From: Pseudo-nitzschia pungens
Lineage: Eukaryota > Bacillariophyta > Bacillariophyceae > Bacillariales > Bacillariaceae
Assembly (NCBI GenBank): GCA_037355855.1
Contig: CM074764.1
Location: forward strand, 682,001 to 746,000
Length of the DNA stretch: 64,000 nucleotides
Direction: 5' to 3'
Positions 55,939 to 64,000 of the stretch are shown here, in pieces; position 1 is the first letter of the stretch; every line of letters starts with the position of its first letter. Below the pieces are notes generated by a model, which saw nothing but the letters and a program-made list of their open reading frames with translations, was not told the origin of the DNA and ran no database searches. The position numbers and the translations under genes were made by a program.

Positions 55939-58900
55939 CTACCTCGAACGACTGCCGCGCTTTATGAAATTCTTGGTGTCGTCAAATGTGAGATCGTACC
56001 AACGCGGTGACGCAGAATCGCTCGTTTCATCCATTGACTTTCCATCCGAAATCATCGCGTCGAGAGCGAGGGAAGCCAGTTGCTGCCTGATCCATTTCTT
56101 CGACTCGTTCGTCCTGTATTGTTCGAACAGAAGACTTTCTGTCGATCGATTCGACTCCATGGAGACCGACAAAGAAAGCTTTTCCGGATAGTCGGGTGAC
56201 GCCGGGACCTCATCAAATTCATAGGAAGCGACCATTCCGATATCAAAAAGCTGTTTTAGGATGACCAACGAGGATTGTTTTTCGGGATTGTAGTCCACGT
56301 CATTCTTCAAGCGCACGGAATGGTGAAGCTCTAAGAAGTCTTTCATGCCCTGAAATGTAAGATCGTACCACCGGGGTGTCGACCGATCCTCCCCGCTTTT
56401 CCCCGGATACATTATTTCGTCGAGGGCCAATGATGCGAGATACTGCTTTGTCGATGTCAGAGATCGTTTCGACGAGTCTCTTGATTGGGAAAATGACAAT
56501 TCCTCAGGCAAGAGATTGCCGTGTTGTTCGTCACCCGTAACCGTCAGTGTAATCTCTCCATTCGACGATTCACCAAAGTCGAACCCTCCTATGAGTTGAA
56601 TGTCGCACAGCTGCTTCAGAATGACCAAAGCATTTTGGTTGTCCGGATTCATAATGGTCACGGGGATCTGTTTCGTTTCCCGGTCGCCTTTTCGACTTAT
56701 ACTGTTGCCGTCGTCATTGATTGACACATCAATATCCTTTGATCTGAGCAACTCAAACCTCTTTTTCTTCTTGGACTTGAGTGTGCCTCCGTACATATCC
56801 GGAGACGAACCAAATGCTACCTTGTATGGCATTTCCAAGATTGACGATTGTGTCCCTGCGATCAAAGATCCAAAATTCATATGATCTACATGGATATTGT
56901 TTCGAGCCCTCATTTTTCGGGGAATCTTTGCCGCTGTCGACGACGAATCATCAAGCATTGTGAAGTTTATGGAAGGTCGAGGGATTGGCAGATCCGAACT
57001 TATGACACGACTGACTCTGATGCGGTTGTTGGGTCTGAGACGAGAGAAATTTGGAGCAGGTGGAGGGGGGGGTTTGAATGGATGCTGGATAGACTCCCTG
57101 GTGCGTTTCATCACTGTCCAGTAGTGGTCCCCAAGGAGAATGCGACGACCAGAGAAAAAATTGAAAGCGGAATCATCGTCATCTTCGTCATCCCTTCCTA
57201 CTCCCATAATCCTTTCGACTTGCGCAAGTCTTTCAACCTCAGCGTCAACGAGAGTCTCGAATTGTTTCAATCGGAAAAAGTTATCCACCGGATCCATGCA
57301 TTGAGAATAAAGATCTTCTACTACTTCATCTTCGATGAGCGAGTAGGGCTCTGGCACCAGATTCTTCACAGAAATGGGCAATGCCGCTAAGCAAGCTGCA
57401 CCGGCACAAACGGAACCACCCGGACTGAACTCGCTCAGAAGTGCTTCAGCACCGATGTCTCTCTCATCCTCAACGGCACTCCCAAAGTATGCGGCTATCA
57501 CTCGACCCGACGGTGCGAGGCATTTTCCGTAGTTATAGTGGTAACTCGGGCAGACTCCATCCTGATAGGTTTGCAAGGTCCAAATGAGACCTGCAAGATA
57601 TCGCTCTACGTTTGCATCAGCGGGCCTATTTATCTCCCATTCATAGTCCGTTCCTGAATCATTACCATCGGCATTCGTGTTTACATAATCCAATAACGAA
57701 AACTCTTTCAAAGCCATTCTTGATAACGCTTTTTTCGCTTTCTGTACCTCCTTTGAAGACGTAGCGTTTACTCTCACCTTGTATCGATGAAAATCGGCTT
57801 CGTTCTCATTGCCGAGAGAGAGCTGCATAACCTGCATTTCAGGTTCATCCTGTACTGAACTCTCGTCGTCTTCCGAACGTTCCAAATCATCATCGTCGTC
57901 GTCACTAACGTCATCATCATCATCATCATCGTCGTCGTCGTCATCGTCATCGTCATCGTCATCTTCCTCCTCTTCGAACATCGATTCCCCGTCTTGCCCA
58001 TCGATGCTACCACCGACGAAATGAAACTTGACAGGTGATGGAAGAAATCCGATTGCGCTCATGTCGTTCACTATCGATTGGTAGGTTCTTCTGGCGGAAT
58101 ACCTCACGCTGTTCCAGCGATCCTCCTCCGAGGGCGCATTCCGCCCTAGTATGTGAAAAAATTCAGCGCAGAAGTCGCACCGAAAATTCAATGTATTGGG
58201 ATCGACTAATCCGACGTTTCGGATGCTTTCTTGCTCAATGATCGATTTTTCAAGCAAGGCCAGATAACTCTTCAGAACACCTCGGAATCCCACAGCCACC
58301 ACGCGAGGAAGGTAGTCATTGCCGTTCAGCATGAACAGAAGGACCATGTCGGTCCGTATTTGCAGGAGCAAGTTCTGATCGCTAGGATTGGTTTCGGGAT
58401 CGTAGTAGTCCTTGGGAATATTGTTTCGGCAGTAATCATCCAAACTGAGCGTCATCTCCCACAAACTTGTGCAATGCATGAGAGCCGTCTTTTTAAATTT
58501 CCTATTCGTGTTGTTGCTCCTGTTGGTTTTGGATGACGGTTCATTGCTGTTCTTTTTCTTGCCCTGGTTGTCCCTATCGTTGCTACTGTTTTTACTAGGG
58601 GTGGAAGATTCTTCTGGCCGCAACACAAAGACATTGTGCGTCCAGGACGGTGGAATAACCATAGCTTCCAGTAACAAATCGGCATCGCCACCGACCAGGG
58701 CAATAGATTCACCCGGGTTTTTTGCTAGATTACCACGGTGGTTATTTATCCATTCCAGCAATTTGATCTCTCCCTCTCCCGGAACGAGAGAAGACGAGAT
58801 GTAGATCTGCACCTTTGGCAGCAACCGGGAATTTGGTCTCCCCTGCATCTGCAATCGTTGCCAGGCCCAGTACAGGATTGCCGCTTCCATGGTTTGCATG

Positions 58901-59535
58901 CATTCAGTCCCCGGTGATAGCTGCAGGGATTGGAGTTCGGACTTGTAGTTTCTCAATCGTTTTGCACGTTTCCGCTTACTCATCCGCAATTTGTCTGAGT
59001 GTTTCAATTTGAATTGCGTGTTCTTGAGGATCGAGAACCGCCGTTTTCGCTGGGTGGCCAACTTCGCTGCTGCTGGGGATCCATCAATAGCCAACACAAG
59101 GGATATAGTTGGGTTGCACCGTTCTATCAATGTGTCCAATTCGACCATAAGCAACTTGGTTGCTTGCTCCGTGTTCCTGGATCGTCTCAAAACCACGTGC
59201 AAAATCTGATTCATGTCGATCAAGACGTGATCGAACCGATCATGGTGCTCGTCAACGTTGACATTCCGAACAGCATTCGGAAATTGATCTTGAAACCACG
59301 CACGAAAGCCTTTGATTCCGAAAAGCGTTGTTGTCGTCCTCGCTGATGGAAACGTTGTTATTCTTGACGGCGTTATTCCCGACGACCTTGAAGTTTTGGT
59401 CGACACAAAGTTAGGATCGTGAGAATGGTGAACAAAAGCCAATGTCGTGGGAATGCTATCAACGAAATGGAATACGGCTTGCAGCATGCAGCACGAAAGT
59501 ATGATCAACCGCGTCACTTTTTGCATCTGTGACAT
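55939..59535 (-). CDS. XRN-type 5'-3' exoribonuclease with plastid-like leader
   Basis: 1198 residues from MSQMQKV; the same frame stays open 145 codons further upstream. The leader RLIILSCCMLQAVFHFV then PTTLAFVHH is a signal peptide ending in an ASAF-like motif, followed by a Ser/Thr/Arg-rich transit-like part. From residue 73 the XRN_N catalytic domain appears: GIKGFRAWFQDQFP (as GVPKFFRW in XRN1), LIDMNQ (Asp108), LAIDGSPAAAKL (Asp151), VPGEGEIK (251-258) and GGDADLLL (282-289), then MLNGNDYLPRV. These hold the acidic metal-binding residues needed to degrade 5'-monophosphate RNA. A poly-Asp run (~18) precedes the second half of the domain. The C-terminus has two copies of a ~110-residue module (LVILKQL...LASLALD...PRWYDLTF). 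Plastid location is inferred from the leader. Confidence 0.85.
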   Translation of the reverse strand: MSQMQKVTRLIILSCCMLQAVFHFVDSIPTTLAFVHHSHDPNFVSTKTSRSSGITPSRITTFPSARTTTTLFGIKGFRAWFQDQFPNAVRNVNVDEHHDRFDHVLIDMNQILHVVLRRSRNTEQATKLLMVELDTLIERCNPTISLVLAIDGSPAAAKLATQRKRRFSILKNTQFKLKHSDKLRMSKRKRAKRLRNYKSELQSLQLSPGTECMQTMEAAILYWAWQRLQMQGRPNSRLLPKVQIYISSSLVPGEGEIKLLEWINNHRGNLAKNPGESIALVGGDADLLLEAMVIPPSWTHNVFVLRPEESSTPSKNSSNDRDNQGKKKNSNEPSSKTNRSNNTNRKFKKTALMHCTSLWEMTLSLDDYCRNNIPKDYYDPETNPSDQNLLLQIRTDMVLLFMLNGNDYLPRVVAVGFRGVLKSYLALLEKSIIEQESIRNVGLVDPNTLNFRCDFCAEFFHILGRNAPSEEDRWNSVRYSARRTYQSIVNDMSAIGFLPSPVKFHFVGGSIDGQDGESMFEEEEDDDDDDDDDDDDDDDDDDVSDDDDDDLERSEDDESSVQDEPEMQVMQLSLGNENEADFHRYKVRVNATSSKEVQKAKKALSRMALKEFSLLDYVNTNADGNDSGTDYEWEINRPADANVERYLAGLIWTLQTYQDGVCPSYHYNYGKCLAPSGRVIAAYFGSAVEDERDIGAEALLSEFSPGGSVCAGAACLAALPISVKNLVPEPYSLIEDEVVEDLYSQCMDPVDNFFRLKQFETLVDAEVERLAQVERIMGVGRDDEDDDDSAFNFFSGRRILLGDHYWTVMKRTRESIQHPFKPPPPPAPNFSRLRPNNRIRVSRVISSDLPIPRPSINFTMLDDSSSTAAKIPRKMRARNNIHVDHMNFGSLIAGTQSSILEMPYKVAFGSSPDMYGGTLKSKKKKRFELLRSKDIDVSINDDGNSISRKGDRETKQIPVTIMNPDNQNALVILKQLCDIQLIGGFDFGESSNGEITLTVTGDEQHGNLLPEELSFSQSRDSSKRSLTSTKQYLASLALDEIMYPGKSGEDRSTPRWYDLTFQGMKDFLELHHSVRLKNDVDYNPEKQSSLVILKQLFDIGMVASYEFDEVPASPDYPEKLSLSVSMESNRSTESLLFEQYRTNESKKWIRQQLASLALDAMISDGKSMDETSDSASPRWYDLTFDDTKNFIKRGSRSR

Positions 59536-60869
59536 CTGATTCCGCGAAAGGTTGTTTGTCCGGCTAGACTTTCTATTGAAATAAGGGGGATCTCTTCTCC
59601 GCCTCTTTCTGTGTTCTCTGATGGTGCGACTTTCGGTTTGTTGAATTGAATTCATTGAATCTCGCAACAAACGAACCGAATCTCGACTACAACGTTTTAT
59701 TCTCCCCATCGCTTTGGTATGATGTGCTTGCATCCAACGTCCAAGTCTTTCGGAGGGTTCTGTGTCGAACCCTATGAAACCTAGTCTACGGTTTCTATCG
59801 TCAGTTCGGTTGAAATCTTGTGATCGGATGAATTTCAGTTTCGCTTCTCCCCCATGAATGTGAGCTTGTGCTGTTGCTTGTTCGTTTTCGTGGTTTTCGC
59901 CCTTCTGTCCAACCAAGTCGTATCTCGTGAAATTATTGTCATTGATGCACAAAGGAATGTCTTTGGACATCAGTTATGGCTTGTAAAGAAATCCACGATC
60001 AACAATAAACGATGGTGCATGAAGACTTTGTTGGCTTCGGGTTGCATACTTGTATTAAAAGTGATGGATGATGGATGATGGATGAAACTGATATCACTTC
60101 ATGTATCAAAAATCAAAATTGGTATGTCGTCGCATCAACTTTCTTGGTAAGGACATACGGCTGAACCAGTACTGTGCATCATACATACGGTACTATTCTA
60201 ACCTTACCGCCAATACATCACACTTCTACGTTCCGATGCCGAAATCATGTTGACGTGTGGTGGGCTGTGCGCCGTAAGTGTGATGCGCAACCGCGTGCTC
60301 AAAAAAATGAAAGAACCTCTTGACGTCGGATGGAAGAATTCGTTATGTAACGTACTTTTTCATACCGTTACGCACGAGTACGCACTAATTACATATCAGT
60401 ATGGAACCCGTAACTCGTAGAAAGATGCTTCTCATACGTACTTGCGTAAACAATAGCCCCGCGTGTGAAACGTATTTCCGGTAAAAACAAGCTTTTCGGG
60501 AATACGAAGTGTTTTTTATTCGTCACAAAAACTAAAGTTACTGCATGAAACATCTTTCCCTGCTTACCTTGCTTTTGATATATCCGACAATATCCAATAA
60601 TTGCTCACTAGTACTAGCTAATAGGTGAATCAAAGTATCTATCTACACGCACGCACATACTTCTTACACTACGATACAATCTAAAGTTAGTAGGAAAATT
60701 GCTATTCTAGATTTTCTCAGCATGCATGCTTTCCATTCGCCCGGGACACCCAATGGGATAGCGTACTGTTGTGGCAGCACGTGCCAGCCCTGCCGCGATC
60801 CCCACTTCGTGAAAGCCCGGCAAACCACCGGATGGATGGATGGTTGGATGGATGGACGATTGCCAAACC
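59536..60869. other. Intergenic; open frame upstream of the XRN-like gene
   Basis: The XRN frame is open from 59970 to 59535, so this may be 5' UTR or extra N-terminal coding sequence. I prefer UTR because the signal peptide follows the inner ATG. 60070-60869 holds no supported gene. Confidence 0.5.
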
Positions 60870-63141
60870 CTAGGTCCATTCCCCGTATTGTTCGTCCTCG
60901 GGAGGCGGCGGGTCCATCCCTTTGCTGCGCTCTCCGTCGAGGTGCCCCTCCGACGTCGCGGTCGCGCCTTTTTCCGGTGCCGCAATCATCTCGATGCCGT
61001 CTCCCTCCGGCGGTCGGTGGTACCGGTTCCGTTGCTGTTTTCGTTGCCGCCGCCGCGGTCGCCCCCCGATGCGCCGGTTCGTTTTCCGGTTCCGAATCGA
61101 GGGAGACAGGGCCACCGCCAGCACCAGGGCCATGCCCAGACCGGTCCCGGCAATGAGCGCCAGGATGGCGCCACCGCTGGGCGACGACTCGCGGATCGTT
61201 GCCCCCGCGAGAGCCTCCGCGCGTTCCTCCAGGCAGCGGGAATAGCTCTCGCCGGAGGTCGCCGTTAGGGTGCAGAGCCAGTCAATCATGGCGTCGGTTC
61301 GGTCCTTGCTCCGGTCGTCCGCGTCGTCCGGTGCCGACGAGCAGACGGACTGTCGCTTCCAAAAGGTGTCCCACAGCGGTCCGGGGGTTTCGCTTTCGGA
61401 ACCGACAGGGATGTTGGCATCCGCATCCGCATTTGCATTTGCATTTGCATTTGCATCCGCACCCGCGCCGTTTGTTGTGGTCGTGGTGGCGGTGGCGATG
61501 GTGGCACCGATCGCCGCGTCCAGTTCCTCCTCGAAGCGCTCGAGGACGCGTTCCAGGCTGTCGGAGGACAGGTCCGGGACCCCGTAGGCCTCCGCAAAGC
61601 CCGGCAAGGTTTGCCACGACGTCGCGGCCGCCCCGGCCGTTTCGTTTCTGTCGTTGTTGTTGTTGTTGTTGTTGTCATTCTTGGTTTCCACCGGAAAGCT
61701 GCCCAGATCGAGGTAGTGCGTGGTGTAATCGAGCAGGGCACCGGAATCGTCGTCGTACTCGACGATCCGGTAGCTCGGATTGGAACCATAAATGGGCGTG
61801 AGCGACGAAGCGACGTGCAACGGGAGGACCAGGGGGGATCTGCCACTGCTGCCGCCGCTGCTGCCGCTGCCGGGATCGTCGTCTTCCTCCTCGCCGTCGC
61901 CGTCGCTGTAGGTCAGCAATCGAAATTCTTCCGTGTGCACGTGCCCAAAGAAATTTCCGAGAATCGGTGGGGGGAGGGGGGGAGGAGAAGAAGAAGAAGA
62001 AGAAGAAGAAGCAAGGGTGCCTCCGTCCCGTTCGGTTCCGAGCCGGTGGTAGGCTTTCAGGATGGAAACGTATCGATCCGCGTATTTTTCGCGCCACAAC
62101 TGGGAGTGCCGGTAGCTCCCGATGGACGGGGGAATGTGCCCCGCAATGTACACCCCGGCGATGCGGGTGCGAGTGCGAGTTGTGGCGTTGGTGGCGGTCC
62201 CCGTGGCTGCATCGGTATTGGCACCGGCGTCGGTGCCCTCCGAGGCCGCGGCCGCGTGTCGGAGCTGCGACTCGAGCCATTCGAACTGGCCGAGGGGATC
62301 GTCCGTTTCGTCGTTTTCGTTGTCGACCGACGGCTCGTGTTTGACGGAATAAATCACCGTGTTGAGCGACACGATCAGCACCGAGGACGACGGAGAAATG
62401 GCCACGGTTCTCGAAAAGTAGCCCCCGCGGGCAAAGGTTTGGGCTTCCGTCTCCGAGAGGAAGGATTCCCCCAGGCCGTTCCGCACCATGGTCAGCAGCG
62501 CGTTTGGGATCCGGCCATCGGCGTACGCATCTGCATCTGCGTACGCATCTGCGTCTTCCTCCGCATCCTCCTCCTCGGTGCTGTTGGCAAGGATGGGATC
62601 GTCCGCATCCTCGGCGGCGGCAGCAGCAGCAGTGGTAGTAGTGGTAGTAGTAGTGTCCAGATAATAGTCCGGCACCAGATCGTTGTTTCCCAGCACCGGA
62701 ACAATGGGGGTTCCCGGAAACACCGATGCGATCGATCGAACGCAAGGTCGACAGAACGGATTCCGTAAAGGCGATCGGATCGACGCCGCGGATCGTTTCC
62801 GTTGCGTGCCGTGAAAAGTCTCCCGTCACCAAGACGAATCGGAGGAGGGACGTCTCGCTGTCGTTGTCGTTGTCGTTGTTGTTGTTGCTATCGTTGCCGT
62901 TGCTATCGTCGTGTTGTTGGCTGCTGCTGCTTCTGCTGTCGAGAGAGGCGGATCTGGCGTCGAGGAGTGCCGATTCCAGCAGCGATCGGGGCGCATCGCA
63001 CCCGACCCTTCCGAGCGGATACCGGAGGAGGGTTTCGTTTCCGGGCAGCCCGCAATCGTTGCCGCTGCGGTGCCCCGAGGCATCGCGCATTCCGTAGAGC
63101 GGATCGAGGTGCAGATCGCTCAGCCAGAGAAAGAATCCCAT
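60870..63141 (-). CDS. Acid-sphingomyelinase-like phosphodiesterase, frameshifted
   Basis: A calcineurin-like metallophosphoesterase of the acid sphingomyelinase (SMPDL) group, read in two frames. Frame 1, from ATG 63141 to ~62725, encodes LWLSDLHLDPLYG and VLVTGDFSRH. Frame 2, from ~62723 to 60870, encodes PIVPVLGNNDLVPDYYL, GGYFSRTV, IAGHIPPS and FFGHVHTEEF. Together these give the DxH, GD, GNND, GH and GHxH metal motifs in proper order. One extra base near 62724 separates the halves, and no splice sites could remove it. A C-terminal membrane segment (GGAILALIAGTGLGMALVL) and basic tail suggest a type I membrane protein. No signal peptide is seen before the first ATG; a 5' exon may be missing. 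Asn-, Ser- and Thr-rich inserts are many. The family cleaves sphingomyelin or nucleotide phosphodiesters. Confidence 0.75.
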
Positions 63142-64000
63142 GGTTGTAAAGTTGTTGTTGTCGTCGTCCGTCGTCGCTGTGATTGTCGTCGTTGTCGCGA
63201 TTGTTGCGCTCGCTGTTGGAGTGCGGGTGGAAGCATCGGCGAGAGCGATACAACCCAAACTAGGAAAGGCTTCGAAATTCCTCGGATGGTGCCGATGGAT
63301 TGATTCGTTTCGGTTGTCCGCTGTCCCTCTGTCCGCTGGTTCGTGTCGATGGTCGCAACTATTGCATTACCGATAGTCTTAGAAGACTGGGGAAGAACAA
63401 TACCGTGTTGGTACCGTACGGTACCGTAACTTAGTTACTGCAAGTTGGTCTCAAGAATCTAGAATCCGAAGTTGCTGGAGAGGCTGGAGAGAGGAGAGAG
63501 GTTGCGCCGAACAGTATTTTGTTTTGCGAAGAACGGTATGAAATTTTAAATTTGTCACGATGAGGGATGATGCCACGAATAACGGATAATGCCGTTTGGC
63601 CGTAGCGAAGTCCCACGCGAAGGTAATTTACGGTATGATAGCCGTACCGGTAGGAGGTACCGTACTACGGTGTAATCTTACTGGTATGCAGTAAGTTAAG
63701 GTTATTGAGAATTGAGAATGTTGCATACCGTTCTGAGTAAAGTAGCCTTAATTAAGGCTTACTCGCACGATTGATTTTGATTCATTCATTCTTTTTTTGT
63801 TAGTCACGCAGTATTAGTAGTACGGTACAGCGGTACAAGGCAAGGCTAAGAATGTTGCAGACAACTCCTCGTCCTTCTTCTACCCTACCTGCCTTGACCT
63901 CCCAATGAACTAACCTTACCCGCGTGTTTCGATTGTCATCACAGGAGTGCAATGTTGCTAGTTAGTTAGTTGTCCTCCCACGATGCTCTCAACGTGAATT
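63142..64000. other. Intergenic, end of window
   Basis: The first ~120 bases may belong to a 5' extension of the phosphodiesterase gene, since the frame stays open to about 63258. GTAATCTTAC at 63672-63681 and related GGTTA words are present. No gene is supported. Confidence 0.5.

Noticed and set aside
61611..62768. 385-codon plus-strand ORF across the phosphodiesterase gene
   Set aside because: Antisense shadow; the minus strand carries all the metal-binding motifs.
1..64000. tRNA genes
   Set aside because: I looked for T-loop GGTTCGAATCC-type boxes paired with A-box sequences in the spacers and found none with a foldable cloverleaf. A tRNAscan run could still show a diverged or intron-containing one.

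Overview
The window is nuclear DNA of a photosynthetic stramenopile, most likely a diatom. The evidence is eukaryotic: standard-code genes interrupted by short GT-AG introns, a eukaryotic release factor eRF1, a CHCHD2/MIX17-type Cx9C protein, an AMPK-gamma-like (SNF4) subunit and a nuclear-encoded mitochondrial ribosomal protein L11. Several proteins begin with a signal peptide that ends in an ASAF-like motif (GAFAP, SQAF, LAFV), the two-part plastid address used in algae with red secondary plastids. The PPR and large tyrosine-recombinase proteins also look diatom-like. The placement rests on these traits, not on a database search.

Layout. 0-10 kb: the 3' end of a PhoD-like phosphatase, a PLP-dependent Cys/Met-metabolism enzyme (3 exons), a plastid peroxiredoxin, an unknown membrane protein and a D-2-hydroxyacid dehydrogenase whose catalytic His lies in a small last exon. 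10.7-13.0 kb: an intact Crypton-like tyrosine recombinase with a GCR1_C-type C-terminal domain, the one clear mobile element. 13.9-22.2 kb: an unknown membrane protein, eRF1, an RluA-type pseudouridine synthase and an SGNH-like protein. 22.2-25.3 kb has no gene I can support. 25.3-35.5 kb: a secreted Cys-rich protein, a long ZFC3H1-like gene ending in leucine-rich repeats, the CHCHD2-like protein and the SNF4-like subunit. 38.4-46.1 kb: an HPt phosphotransfer gene with a broken frame, small repeat-containing ORFs, a PPR protein and a hypothetical protein. 46.1-49.7 kb is gene-poor and rich in a short dispersed motif. 49.7-63.1 kb: mitochondrial L11, a second SGNH-like paralogue, a plastid-targeted NTF2-like protein, an XRN-type exoribonuclease with a plastid-like leader and an acid-sphingomyelinase-like phosphodiesterase split by a one-base frameshift.

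The genes do not form a pathway or operon. They are independent housekeeping and organelle genes on both strands. The most unusual signal is a 10-base word of form GTAAGNTTAC. I found 17 exact sites over both strands, where about 0.5 would be expected by chance in 64 kb, and every one lies between genes. Other points of interest are the recombinase with Lys in place of its second Arg, the organelle-addressed XRN with a duplicated C-terminal module, the pair of Asn-rich SGNH proteins, and two conserved genes each interrupted by a single-base frame change.
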